Shown: positions 24,815 to 37,965 of the stretch, piece by piece | How the letters are laid out: every line of letters begins with the position of its first letter | Position numbering within the stretch: position 1 is the stretch's first letter | Assembly (NCBI RefSeq): GCF_036370855.1 | Contig: NC_088098.1 | Location: 34,227,981 to 34,291,980 of the forward strand | Direction: 5' to 3' | DNA length: 64,000 bases | Origin: Dromaius novaehollandiae | Lineage: Eukaryota > Chordata > Aves > Casuariiformes > Dromaiidae | Position numbers and translations under genes: made by a program | The notes under the pieces: generated by a model | The model's database searches: none | What the model was told of the DNA's origin: nothing | The model's input: only the letters and a program-made list of their open reading frames with translations

Positions 24815-27680
24815 CATATATTATAAAACTAGAAGAGACCATTATAATAATCCTGTCTGGTTCCCTGTCTAACATACTCATAAGCCTTTGCCCTTTGAAC
24901 TAGAGCAGACCACACTCGCAAATCCACCCAGCCTTGTTTTCCTGCAAAGCCTACCAGGGATATACAGTCTCCACAGACAATGGCAGTTGCAATGGCTAGA
25001 TATCTGTTTCTGCTAGAAAGGTGGACCTTGTTCTCTGAATTTAGTTAAATGGAAATTCCTAACATTGGCTCAGGGGAGAAGTGCTTTCCAATAGCAGATG
25101 TACCCGTGCAGGTATGTAGATAACGACCACTTTTAGCTTTCCCCGCCCTAAACTAACTGAAGATAGCCCTTAAACCTTTAGCTGTTCTCACAGCTCATCT
25201 CTGAATCTCCATGAATCTCCATATTAGTCCTGACCAAGCAAATACGCAACTAATTTAGGCAAATACAAACAGTTTCAACAAGAGAGGTTGAAAGAAGCCC
25301 ACTGCAGACTGGCCTGTACCACAGTCAGTAGGGCATAATCTTATAAGGCGGAAAAAACTGGGTTCAAAACCATGTTCTCTACCGAGGGAGTATGAGAAGC
25401 CCTGTGGCTGTGCTCTGTGCTAGGCCAGCCCTGGTAGATGTGTTCTGAGGAGGTCCTATCAGCCAAACAGGCATTTGTTTCCTCATCTTCCTGTGAATTC
25501 TGCTGTGCCTTGCAAATCAGGACTTCAGGTTTACGTGATTTAGAAATCTGGATATTTATGGGGTTTTACTGGGAGAAATGTTGGTATCTGCAACATTAAC
25601 TGGCAGCTAAGATGAGATTTAGTGACTGCTTGTAGGACTTAGAGAATGGCTCTTAGTGTCTGTATGATTTCTAAGACACTCAGCTTCTCTTTTTCTCTTT
25701 TTTTTAGTTATTGTTGAAAAATGTTAACTAGAGTGGGGTTAAGTACAGATCCTTACAGGACTAGAGAGTCATCTGAGAGTGATTCTCCCAACTTCATTTA
25801 CATTTAATTTATCCAGTCCCTAATTCACTTATACTGTGTCATGTTGCCTTGATACTGTTCTAACATCTTAAGCAGTTGCTAGTAATACAAAGCAAAATAG
25901 TGGCCCTGCAGCCATTTGTGATATATTACATCAGTGCTCTTACCTTTGTCACCCAAACTAAAAATCTCATACAAAAATTATAGCAGAATCTATTTTCTGC
26001 TAGGCTGTGTGAATCAGTATTAACTATACTACCTTCTCCAAAGGAGGATATACATCCCACACTGTCAAGGAAAAGACAAATGGATCTGAGGAGCTCTAGT
26101 AGCTCTCCTGGCTTCACCTGGAGGCAGACAAGAAATGATGTCAGCATATACTCTCTGAGGACTTAGCTTTCCTTCCAAAGAGTACTGACTAAATTCAGTT
26201 GAATTTTCTGAATGGAGGAAAGACAATATGAGGCTTGTGTGAGTAAGGCAAAAAGTTAGCCTTGTGTTTTGCTTTCCTGTCATATGAACAAGGTACTTTA
26301 AAGTGAGTGGTCACTTTGTGAAGGTTGGAGCAGTTAAGATGTGACTTAACTTAGGTGAAAAACCCCAGATGCCTCTGTGGAACAGGTGAGTGCTGAGGCT
26401 CTGCTTCTGTGCAAAGGCAGTGACCTTGCTTTGTGCTAAAGAGTAGGGGATTTGAGCTACCCTGGCTGTCTTTGCGTGGTAAGGGTATGCTGTGTGCTAG
26501 TAGAGGTGGAGGGGTAGCAATCACTGTAGAACGATGGAAGGAGGGTGGTGCTCTGCACACTATCAGCTGCTCCTGGGGATCTGGGAAAAAATGTCCTCCT
26601 GTCCCCTAAAATGAACATGTTCTTTGTGAAGCAAGGGTTTGGGCCAGTTTTGGCAGAGTGCTGTGTCACCTCTTGGACACTCTCTGCAGTGCATCCACGC
26701 TCTCCTTAGAGAATGGTGGAGGTGTGACCCCTTAGCAGCCTACGACGTGAAACTAAGGTAGAAGGTTGAAAAGAAACGAGCCTGCCTGGTTTAGTGTAGA
26801 AAAGAGAAAACAGGGACAAGAAAAGATATGAGAGGCTTTAAGTCTGGATATGGGAGGATTTAAGTCTTCAAGGCCAAATGTGTTTGTAAAAGGATTAGGA
26901 AACAGTTGCTCTTTTCCCAAATATAGAATATGTCACTTCCTAAAGCAGCAATGCCACCATTTTTCTTCAGTAATAAAATGTCACCATTGTCAGGAATCCT
27001 TTCAGTTTTGGTCTATTAAGGAAACTCTTTTTTTGTTCTTCAATATGCCAGCCATAAAACTCTACCTGTGTGTTTTCATTTGTCTTACCAGTGTTTTTAT
27101 AGTTTGTAGTTCATAATCTGTATGCATTGTTATCAATTTCTCCTTTCTTCTGTTTATTCTTTTTTTAAAAAATGCTTTTAGCTTCTTTTGCTTTCCTTCT
27201 AAATCAGGTTATTTTGTAACCAGCACAGCCTTCTTTCCCAATTGTGGTATTGTGGCTTTCTTAGCATCTAGTAAAATGTTCTTAAACATCTCCTAATTAA
27301 CATTTTTCTGCTTAGAGTCATCTCCCAACTGACTTGAGTCAATTGTTTTCGGCTTGGTAGAAAGTTGGCCCTTTTCAAGCCCCAAGGATGTGTATAGTTT
27401 ACTGGTTTGGACTCTGTTCTACTTACACAGAACAAAGGTAATCAAACCATGATCGCTGGCACCTAAACTACCACTAACTCCTAGTTCTGTGAATGGTTCC
27501 TGTGTCAATAGGAGAGCTAAATATAAATCCTTCTCATGTTGGATATAATATTTGAACTTAGCTATTGTCTATGATTCTCAGAAATGAAGGAAAAGTTTGT
27601 ATTTGCAGCATGAGACCCTTAAAACATTTATTTTCTCCTTTGTGAACATTGCAGATAGGTCTTGTAGGAGTCAATCATCA
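24815..27680 (-). mobile_element. Ancient CR1-type LINE relic, near full length, heavily decayed
   Basis: Three blocks occur in the order expected for one element whose sense strand is minus. The 3' part (about 24815-25215) has an AGAAGAGACCATTATAATAA-like start. A reverse-transcriptase part (about 25700-26060) includes CAGATCCTTACAGGACT, ATATTACATCAGTGCTCTTA and GCAGAATCTATTTTCTGCTA. A more 5' part (about 27000-27680) includes TTGTAACCAGCACAGCCTTC, ATCTAGTAAAATGTTCTTAA and GTAATCAAACCATGATCGCT. These match, from memory, the reverse complement of old amniote CR1 elements found in turtles, crocodiles and birds. No intact frame remains, so the element is dead. Boundaries are approximate, and the gaps may be decayed or hold younger insertions. 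Confidence 0.6.
25322..25375 (+). repeat. tRNA-like SINE head (A-box/B-box pattern)
   Basis: CAGTCAGTAGGGCAT (A-box-like) and GGGTTCAAAACCA (B-box-like, close to GGTTCGANTCC) lie about 35 nt apart, as in tRNA-derived SINEs. No cloverleaf that would fit a functional tRNA is visible. It sits in a gap between recognisable CR1 blocks, so it may be an insertion into the older element. Confidence 0.3.
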
Positions 27681-27689
27681 TTCAAACTT

Positions 27690-30600
27690 TCGACCTAGCC
27701 CAAACTTGAGTTCCTTTGCTGTGGAAATAATATTAATTGGATATAATACAAAACATTTTTTTAACCATCCACACTTTGTCAAAACCAGATATGAAATTCT
27801 TTTCTATAGCCAATGAAGCCTGATATAGTTTCATAGGTCTCTGGATTTGCTTGTACAAAGCAAAACATGTTGGACATAAAGAGGTGGATTTTCAGGACCT
27901 CTGATTGCCACAAAACCTCTGAAATTATTGAAAGAGGAACCTCAGTGCTACTGGTAAGTAGACTCCTCTGTGGATACCTTGTCAAGCCAAGAGCTGTAAG
28001 TCTGCTTTCTGAACCCTTAACACAAACTGTGAAGAAATTTTCATTCTTATACGCACATCCGCATCACTCCATATGCAGAAAGTGTCCAGCAAGGTCTCTG
28101 GGAGAGTATTTTTTTTCTCTTTCATTTGAAAATTATAAACCCTTTCAATCCCATTAGAGAGTGAACTGCAGTTCTGTATCTCCTATGTAGTCCTTCTTGG
28201 GTAGCTTTTTCACAGACATAGGGGTTCATCAGTTGGCTCACCACTGGTGAAAGGGACAAGGCCTCTTCTTCTGTGTTTGTTCCTCTTTAAGACCCAGCAT
28301 GGTGCCTGACAGACTCATCTGTGAACTGAAACAACTCATTAACCCAGCAGAACAGTCCACTGTTTTGACTGGATTAGTAAATTAAATAAGGTCATAGGTC
28401 AGTCCAACAAGCATCAAAGCTAGTGAAAAATTAAGAAGTGCAGCATCTGTCTGGGAACACTTGAAGATGGGGTGAAAATGGAGAAGAGCTGCTTTTTCTT
28501 CTGAAACACTGAGTTGTTTGGCTGTGGGTCTGTGGGGTGAGGTGAGCCAGCCTAAGTGATCTTTGGCAGAGGTAACTGGCGTTAGGTATCTCTCTGAGGT
28601 CTTCAGAAATCACGTTTTCTCTATATCCACTGTAACTCACCACTGAATCTCAAGCACCTTGATGCCTTTAGCTTCCCCTGGCAGAGCACTTGTGACCCAC
28701 CCCACCTGGCACAAAGGCAGGAGGGGGAGGGTGTTGCCCCAGGCTGTATCCAGGGGCTGGACTTCCTATATTCTTCTCAGCTGCCATCCCTTCATGTGGC
28801 TTGCGACAGGGGGTCTATTGTGCAGGTCCTTGTCTCTCCATGACCCCATACAAAGAATCTACCCCATAGTTCAGAAAAAGCTGGGGGGTGGTTGTACACC
28901 CTGTGTGAAACCTGCCCTTTCCAAGATGTCAGTGTCCAAACAAACATAAACAATCTCCTTTCTCCTTTTAGCTGGCATACCACTCTGCTGGCTTTTCTGT
29001 AGGCCTTTCTCCCTAGAATCCCTGCCCTGGGCAGAGAGATCCTAAGAGCACCTTCCACTCAGATGAGATCTCATGGATACCTGGTGCTTCTCAGGCTAAC
29101 ATCTGCTTTACTCCCCTGACCTCGTTCTTTCATTCCCCTCCTATCCCACCTCAGACTGGATGAAGGATAAATCTCTCAAGCTGTCGTGAAGTCTGAGTTG
29201 CAACTACTAGACCTTCTCCTCTAAGACAAAACAGAGAGAACAAAAATATTCTAGACTAATTAACATTTAAGACTGGAAGACCTGGAAAAGAAAGGACAGC
29301 AACATCTCAGTGAGCATGAGAATGCTGAAGAATCCGTGCAAGATTGATACTGGTGTTTGGGTTCAACCTACAGCATTTACCTTTGGCGTCGTTCAAATGC
29401 ATGTTATCTGTTATGGTTTCTACCCAGCTATGGTCAAGCACTCCTGCCACAAGCACTCTGTTACTTCACTGACTCCTTGTTTATTGACGCAAATATTGTT
29501 TATTCTCCCTTTAATTTTCATTTTTTACTATTTTATCTTTTACAGAACATCAGAGGATATAGTTGATTCATTTACAATTACTTGTATGTATTCATGTTTC
29601 TAGTAGCAGGGAGTAGAGAACCTCCTGAAGAACTTGCTCTTGCAGATAGTTCTTTGATTTTAGCAAGATGATTTCTCAGTTTCCAGGTGAATGCCACTAG
29701 TTCACATGGCTTTTCTATTTAAATACAAAGAAGAATCCTGCAGAACAGGAGGCATTTTAAGGCAGCAAGATCTCTTTTAATTCTGCTAAAGGATATCTTT
29801 CTGTGTTCTAGTGAAAGTCTATGTAGATTTATAACATGTATTTTAAAGAGGAAAGTATCTGTTTTCTGGGAATGTGTGTGGTTGATATAATCTTCGTGGA
29901 TTTCTACAACTGAAATTATTACTTTCTAGGCTATGAAACACTGTTCAGCACACACAGGTTATTGTGGGCTTCAGCTATGATAGAAATGTATGTATTTAAG
30001 TCTCTTTTGGAGACATAAAAGAGGTTTTTTTACTTTGCTTTCCTTTATGAGTTCTTCCATATTGTGGTCTCCACTTCAGAGACACTGTTATAATGAAATA
30101 TTCTAATATCCCATGCAAATATCATATATTTATATATTAAGGCCAAAATAAATATAGACTAAATACGGTATCTATGCTGTCCTTGGGATCAGGCTAGAGG
30201 TGTGTGCTTTGGGACCCCACTCTGCATGTCCACAGTGTCACAATGTCTGCAGTACTGCTGGCTCTGCGTTTTGCGTTGCCTTTTGGAGCACAATACTGGA
30301 TTCAGTTTTAGCCGTGCCCTGCCATTACCAAGCCTTGTGGTAGGTCTTGCAGGCACTGGCTGAGCAGATAGGGACCCACCTTTGCCTGCTGTTTTTGTAG
30401 TATGAGGAAATGCAAGCTTGGATTCTCTTTGAATGATATGATATTCACATTAACATCAGTTTACTTGTGTGATATGATCACGAGTGGCCAAAAGCCACTC
30501 TGTTTGGGGGAGGGAGGGGAGGCCTTGCTTCCATGAAGCATACATGGGAGGTAAATTTTGTGGTAAACATATGTCCATCCAGATACAGTTGAAATTAATC

Positions 30601-33380
30601 GTAGAAGTACCTAAAAATTACTACCTTAGCTTTGGGGTGTCTTAGCTCAGATAGAACTGAAAACATTTTTGAATATCTTAAGGGTGTTGCATTAAGCATT
30701 CCTTACCCAACCTTGTTTTAAAAGCCTGGGGAGAAGAAGAGGGAAGAATGTTGCTTCTTCATATATAAATGTTGTTGGGTGTTTGCTTGAAGTATTTGGA
30801 TCCCGGTAATTGAGATCATGACTTTTAGGACTGAAAATGTGTGTCTACTTACTTTAGATTTCTAATCTCGTTCATTCTGTAATGGAATTGCACACGTTAT
30901 TCCAATCATAGCAAGGCAGTCTATAGCTTCTTTACTTACGGTGTAGCCAGACCAGTCTCTCTGAAATCAAAGGTTTGGGGCTTATTTTGTTTATTTTGCT
31001 TCTTTTAAATAAAGAGACTTTCCAAACAAAAAGCCAAACAAATATTCCTGTGGCCTTCCTGGATTTGTTCTGCTTCAGTTAAAGAAAGATGTAGGACAAG
31101 TTAAAGTATGTTAAGAAACAATGGAAAAATAGAGAGTAATCCACTTTTTCTGTGTTGAAGAGCTCCCTAGACAAAAGCAGCAACCTTTTAGGGTTTGAAT
31201 CTTGGCGTCGTTGAAATGTATGTCTGACCTAACCTCTCAGAACAATGAAGAGTCTTACAAAGAAAGTGCCAACTGTTAGCTGAGTGTTCATTTGAACTTC
31301 CTCCAGCTTGAAACGAAAGGGAAGCAAGAAATTCCACTTAAAATTCCAGTGGGTCTTGTACTTGTGATTGGCAGTTCTGAAGAATTCCAGATGGCTTAAG
31401 CCATTCTTTTGAACATATCTTTTGATCTCATTTAAATTTCCTTCTGATTTCACCTGTTCTGTGTTTACCGACTAGTGAATAAGCAGGTGGACATATTAAC
31501 ACTGCCGTAGGGTACAAATGGATTACATGAAATTCATGTGTAGGACAGAGTTTGTATAATACAGCTAGAGTAGCAGCAGTTCTACTCCATGATTTATGAT
31601 TCACAAACCACAGCATAATTGTAACAGACAGAACAAACAAACGGAAAATGTTCTCCATCCCTAGTTTGTATTTTCTAAATTTTACAACATTTACTCTTCA
31701 ATCTAGTGGTCACCTAGAAAGTCAAGCAAGACCAAGAAAGTTTTTTAGAATTAATCTCTCTTACCACATTTTTTTATCCTGTTCCTTGTTTACATATTTA
31801 CAATTTTCTCTATTCCCAAATTTAGAGAAAGGCATCCTTTAAATTTTCAAGCTATGTTTAACCATCAGACTTTCACCATAACAAGTAGCAACAAACATTA
31901 GCACTTGTGCTAACGACAGTGGAATTATTACTTTAACATTGAGCTGAACCTTACACAGTGCAGAAGGAAGGAGAGCAGTCAGGATCATGCACTGGTATGG
32001 CACAGAGGAAATAAGACATCAGAATTGAGCAGATAAGTAAGACTAAGAGCTAGATTCTTCTGCTTCTGTACCTGATCTGTTGCATGATGTGGAGCAAGTC
32101 AGTCTGCAGAGACAAAGACCTTTGTTGATTGGGTTAGTGTGTACACTCATCAGAGAAAGGATTTTCTTACTCCATTTAAACTGATAAATGTAGAGTGCTT
32201 CTTAACTCTTGGATTTGGGTAGGTACCTCATCTGCATCTCAGCTGTGTCAAGACCCAGGTGTAAAATTTCATCAATAGTGTGGGTTCTGTGGGGTACATG
32301 GGCTAGAAGAAGGCTGTTTCACACTTTTGCCAGGTTCACAGTGCACTGCCATTGGCTTTAGATATTAGTTCTTTGACTATGTGTTTGTATATCACTTAAC
32401 ACAGTCTCAGTCTCAGCTGGGGCATTGTGGCTAAAATAGATCTTAAAGTCTTAAACCTACAGTGATACCCTTGTACTGGCTTAGATGTCTGTCTGTCAAG
32501 ACTGCACAAGATACCTACACAAGCAAACTGATGTTAATGTGACTATCAGGATCAGAGAGAGATTTCAGGTTAACCACTTCATCTGCTTAGTGGTAGCCAG
32601 TTTTGCTGATATACACAGATCCCACAATGTGTTAATACTTCAAACTTTCATTGACATCGGTGGGAACGGTGATTAGATTAGCAACATCCAGTCAGGACTC
32701 AGGTTCATGTACATTTGGATATCCCTTAGCCTTAAAAAATACTTGTAACTGAGAAGATAAGGCATGGAATTTTTTCTGCTGGGAATAGGAAAGCCTCAAA
32801 GTTTAGTGTCATCAGAAAGCACTAGAAAGAAGTACAACAGCAGACAGTACTCAGAACACAGATAGTTCTGAAAAACTACAGGTGAGATTTGCGTTAACAG
32901 TGCCATCTTGCTATGGCAAATTTCTGTCATGCAACATTAGACCTAAGAGAAATGGATTTCACTGAGCAACACCTTTGGATGTGCCCTGCTTTTGCCTCCT
33001 AATGAAGTGTAGTTTTAGGGAACCCTGTTGCTCTACATTCATATTGCTCTGGGTGAGCTTTTCTCTAGAAAGCAAGGATAACTCAGCGTTAAGGAACTGC
33101 CTAATGCTGGTGAGGACATTGACTGAGTTCCAGATTCACCAGAAAAATCTGGCCTGAAGGAAACTCAGTACAGGGGAAACTGAACCCACTAAATTTCTAG
33201 TGCTAATCCATGTGGTTCCCTGTGCACCCCTCAGCACTGTTGATGAAGAGGGAAGGGTACCTCCAGGCACTGAGCCAAGCTTAACTCAGGTGCTCTGCAC
33301 TGCAGCCTGTAAGAGACTTCACCATTCACTGAGTATAGAGGGTGCTAAGGGGGACCAGGCTCTCCACAGGAGCTAATATC
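27690..33380. other. Intergenic DNA, no gene recognised
   Basis: There is no convincing exon. One notable item is a 22-nt string, TTGGCGTCGTT followed by AAATG and ATGT with two differences, present at both 29383-29404 and 31202-31223. Confidence 0.5.
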
Positions 33381-33383
33381 TCG

Positions 33384-33472
33384 GTAAGTCTCTGTGCCTT
33401 GCTTTACTCCGTATAGATGGAAATAATAGTGTTTTTCCAACTGCAAAAGGGCTGTTGTAAGAATAAATGTGT
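33384..33472 (+). mobile_element. MIR SINE relic
   Basis: CTCTGTGCCTTGCTTTACTC, then AGATGGAAATAATAGTG, then GGGCTGTTGTAAGAATAAAT reproduces in order the central-to-3' part of MIR (CTGTGCCTCAGTTTCC, ATGGGGATAATA, GGTTGTTGTGAGGATTAAAT). It is degenerate but the order is clear. Confidence 0.6.
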
Positions 33473-36400
33473 TAGACTGAGTTCAGAGGCTGCTCCAGTG
33501 GAGGTATGCAACAGGCTCCTCAGGTTTGCTCCTAATGGCTTGTAAGAACTTCGAACTTTGTTTTGTCTTATCAGTCAGAAAGACATTTGTCCTTTCTATT
33601 TAGGAGGAGATATTAACACCTTCTCCTTAAAGGATTTCTACAATCTCTCCCCAAAGCCCTGTGAGGCAGGAAGTATTATTATAGAAAACACACTAAGTGG
33701 AACATACGTATGTGCACCCATATGTAGATCTATACACCCTCACATAGGCTTAACACACTTCATCTACAAGGCCCACTGGAAACTTGCTGGAACAACTAAA
33801 GTTGGATTATACTCCTACTTCTTTAAAAAGGACTAGAAGTCCTCTGTAGTGGGCATTAGGCACAACTGCACTTACCTGTGCTAAAGAAAAGAGAGTGAGT
33901 TGTATTGAGTTGACTTCCCTGGAAGTCATCCGTGTTCTCGCTGGCAATCCCTGGATCCTATGGTGGTAGCCTGGGAACCTCAGGTTGAGACAGCTCATGG
34001 TAAAACTGGGAAATAAAGCTGCTTTCTTCAGATTAGGCTCTAATTCCCAATTTGTGGTGGTAGATTTTATTTCCAGATCACTATTTGTTTGTCTCCACAG
34101 GACCTAGTGTATAAGGTGGCTGTGTTTGGGCTATGCCTGCTACATGCTGGAGAGGACATAGCAAAGCTTTTGTGGATGGGTACTATGATTAAAGTTTGGC
34201 TGGCTTCTTTCTTGGCTCTGCTACCCCTGCTTCCTATGTTACACTGAATAAACTCCTTAGGTCCTGTTACACTGAATAAACTGCTTAGGATCAATCTTTT
34301 CAGTGCTGTCCTCATGTTTTCGGAGGCAGGCATGACAGCTGTGTCTCTTCTTGTAGGGGTTCCCTGGCTGTGGGGCTGAGTAAAGGCCAGTGCAGCTCAC
34401 AGCATGAACTTGGAAGGCTGAAGCTACTGTATAATCTACTAGAGACCCTCAGGATTTTAGCTAAATTGGGAAACTCTTCACATTTCTCTGAGCCAGCTTC
34501 ACATATGTATTTAGATGCCTAATTTCACTGATTTCTACAGGAAATCAAATCCCTAATTGTACCTCTAGAATTTGGCCGTACCAACTGAGAGATGAAAAAC
34601 TGTTCTCAGAATGTGCAGCAAACTCTTGTCATAACATCCAAAAATGCTACTTCTTGATTTTAGTTTGCTCTGTATTATTAATTGTGTTCCAGATAGGTGC
34701 CTCTGAGGTTTCAGGGATAAATATGTCCACATATTCAAAAAGTATCTTCATCTGCCATTAACTTCAGAGGGAATTGTAAGGGCTTGATCAGCCCTAATAT
34801 TTGAATTGTTGCTGTGTGAGTATCTATAAATAACAAGGATCAGGTGCATTTATCTTACTGGAAATCTGCCATATTTTAAGAGGAGCTCTGATCGAAAAAT
34901 TATGCCTAGAAAGGCAGAGAATCTTCTGTAGGAGAAGAAAGTTAAGAGGAATATCCATAAGATACTGGTGTCTGTGTCACCAGTGCTTCCTCATGTTCAG
35001 GAGTGGGGCATCCTTTGAAGTAATGCGATTACCATGTGCCTATCAATACAAAGCAGTTATCAAAACCAAAAGAAACATTGCAGGAAAGTTTCAGCAAAGA
35101 CTCCAGATTTTCACTTATTTAAGAATGACAACAAACTTTGCAGACCATTTTCTCCTAGCTCAGCTTTGCTTGCAGGAGAATGAGAACATGATGAGAGCTG
35201 AATGTGTTGTCCTCAGGAGTTCATCAGTGTTGAAAAGTGTAAGATGATGTCCCTTTTGTGGTGTCAACTCACTCATAAGCGAGATCAGTTCTATGTCTGA
35301 AATTAGCAGCGAACTCTACCGGGAGAAAACAGGGGCTCCAAGGAATCTAATGTCTGCAGAACTGGTACAAATTTGGGGCACATTAACGTGATAAAATACC
35401 TAAGCCTTGCAAGCTCTTTCTGCATGAAAAGCTTTCTAAATCTGCATAAAATCTAAGGTCATCTGTTGGTACTAAGGGCTGGGGGTGCTGAGATTGGCCT
35501 GAACAGAGCAGTTACGAAGGCCAGGGATGTGAATTTTCTGTTTGCACCAAGAAAGTGAGCAGAAGGCTCAAATAACAGCTTGGAGAGCTATCCTGAAGAA
35601 ATGCAAATATTAGGAAAGTGGGGAGGGACTTTCCCCTACCCTTTTATTCTGAGTTCCAGCTGGGTGAACCTTGCTTTGGATGATGATTTTAGCACCCGGT
35701 GACCTTTGAAAAAATTCAGACCTGTAACATGGCATTTAACTTCCTATATTCAATATTGTCACAGCCCTGGGCACAAGAGTTACTGTCAAACAATCCAGCT
35801 AACAGACTGACAAAATACTAAATCCTAAAAAAAGGTTTAATTTCTGTGGGGGCAGGTTTTTAAAGATACCTGTGTGCTAAATATGCAAGTAGGGAATGGG
35901 AATTAAGTGTCTAGTTAGACTTGCAAGATGTTCCTTCCTGCATCCTGAGGCACCCAGACCTTTGCAAATCCAGTGCTTTGTTGGCTGAGCAGGTGATAGT
36001 ATACCAAGGGCACCTGCAGGATGCAGTCCCTGTGTGATCCTTGTTTTAGCCGGCATAGCACGATAAGAGACATTCTGAGAAGGGCAACAGTTTTGAAGCA
36101 TGTGAAATTTCAGTGTCCTACCTCCTGGATAATGTCCTTTCCCAGTGATCCTCTCCACCCCAATGTCACAGTCCCTTCAGTCAGCAAAGCACCCTGACTG
36201 CTCTCTAACTGAATGGGTGACAATACAAAGTAGAGCTGCACCTCACTTTAATGAAAAGGTGCCCTGTTTCTTCAGTATTGAGCTACTGTGACACTCTTCA
36301 TAATGATATTTTAGTGCTTGGCAGCTGTTATGGGTATGATGACAAGCCTTTCACAGTGGGGACTGGGATCTCTCAGCAAGTGGCAGAGGGTGAGAGGAGA

Positions 36401-37555
36401 AACTCTCCTAGCTTTAGGGTTGGTAGGAGAAGTGGAAAGTCCACTGCCTGTTGATTTGGTCTTAGACCCATTTTTCCACAGCTTCTCTCTCCTCCATTTC
36501 GCAGCCCTGTTCCACCGTGCAGTGCTCCACCCTGACCATCAAACAAAATGCCTTATCTTCACAGTCCCTCTCAATGTACTACAGAGAAATGTAGTTTAGG
36601 CAGTTGCTGGAAACAAGTGAAAGCCCCTCTGCGCCAAGCTCCTATCCAACAGTACTGTGCCTCCTTAGCTAGCACACACGTTACAGTGCCCATACCTTTC
36701 TTCCACCAGTCCTTTTGCCTTCAGCTGTGCCCTTCCTCCACTACTCACACCATTCAGTATCTCCATTGTAGGATGGGACTGCTGGGGTGAATGCCATTGC
36801 AGACCAAGCAGAGAATGTGCATTGCTTAATGACTCCTTTATCACTCGTTTTTAAGTAAAACCCAGAACATGTTGTTTCCCAGAAATATGTGAGCCTTCCC
36901 CAGCCGTATGAATCATGCCTGCTGGAAAGACACAGTTAGGTTCCTAGCCAAGGCACTCAAACACTCTGAGCTTCTGCTTTCTGAGTTTACTTTAGAATCT
37001 CATCTGACCAGTGTAGATGTTTGTAGCTAAGATAAGTCTTCTAGATGCCACCTATAAGTAACGGAGAGAAACAGGCACTTCTACAGCATGATTCTTCCTA
37101 TCCTAAACAAACAAACAGAGCAGTTCCAGTGAAGTGCTCCACTGACTAGAAAAGGCATACTAGCATAAATTTAGCTCACCGTCCAACATCAAGTGAGAGA
37201 AGACCTATCATTTATTGATGACAGAGTCACATTTGTTCCCTATCCTCCTTCCAGGGATAAATCAGTAAGGATGCCACCATTTTCTTATTTTCGCTCAGTG
37301 CGGTGCCCAAAACTGATTTGGCCCAGTGCATCCAGCTGCTAGGAGACCTGCCTCCAGCCATTCCTGTGGTTGGCGGCTAGAAGGGCCTCCCTGGTTTTGG
37401 CATTTATTTATCCATTCACATCAGTGTTGAGTAGCATGAGGCACCTTCTCCTCCCTCGAGGACTGAAAACATTGCTTTTAAAGTGATCCCATCTCCCATT
37501 GCTATGGCTGCTGTGGGTTTCTCTTCTGAAAAGTACAGTATGTTTATCCTAATGC
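33473..37555. other. Intergenic DNA, no gene recognised
   Basis: It holds one 28-bp tandem duplication (annotated separately) and otherwise unremarkable AT-rich sequence. Open frames below 100 codons show no domain. Confidence 0.5.
34237..34292. repeat. 28-bp tandem duplication
   Basis: Two adjacent 28-bp copies begin TGTTACACTGAATAAACT and differ at three positions. The second copy starts at 34265. Confidence 0.9.
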
Positions 37556-37558
37556 ACT

Positions 37559-37603
37559 CATCCATCTGAAATACATTCATCTGAATACATCCATCTGAAA
37601 CAT
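37559..37603. repeat. Short tandem repeat, about 15 bp x 3
   Basis: The unit CATCCATCTGAAATA recurs three times with small changes (CATTCATCTGAATA, CATCCATCTGAAACA). Confidence 0.8.
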
Positions 37604-37847
37604 GTAATGGTCAGCACAGGGGTCAAGTAATATTCTCAATGGGTGATTTCCATGAAGTTCATTCATTCTTTTTTTAAGTTTTGAGCTGTACTGACACTGC
37701 AATTGCACAGCTCCTCAAACCAGACAACTCCAGATCCTCTTAATCTAATTATATAAAGGAAATGCCGTATTTGGGCTTTGCTCTATTTTCTAGGTTTCGG
37801 CGGGGCTAGTCAGATGAAGAGAGTTGCATTTTGAACCTACAGCCCAT

Positions 37848-37965
37848 AGAAGGCTTTTGAATATCTCCAAGGATGGAAACTCCACAACCTCTCTGGGAAA
37901 CCTGTTCCAGTGTTCTGCCACCCTCACAGTGAAAAAGTTTTTCCTTATGTCCAGATGGAGCAGAA
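37848..37965 (-). mobile_element. CR1 LINE 3' fragment
   Basis: TTTTGAATATCTCCAAGGAT, GGAAACTCCACAACCTCTCT, ACCTGTTCCAGTGTTCTGCC, ACCCTCACAGTGAAAAAGTT and TTTCCTTATGTCCAGATGGA match in order the reverse complement of the avian CR1 region near its 3' end. The element's sense strand is therefore minus. It is a short 3' fragment of the kind produced by 5' truncation during target-primed reverse transcription; the terminal octamer repeats are not recognisable. Confidence 0.85.

Noticed and set aside
25322-25375. Functional tRNA gene
   Set aside because: A/B-box-like strings exist but no acceptor-stem pairing or anticodon arm can be drawn.
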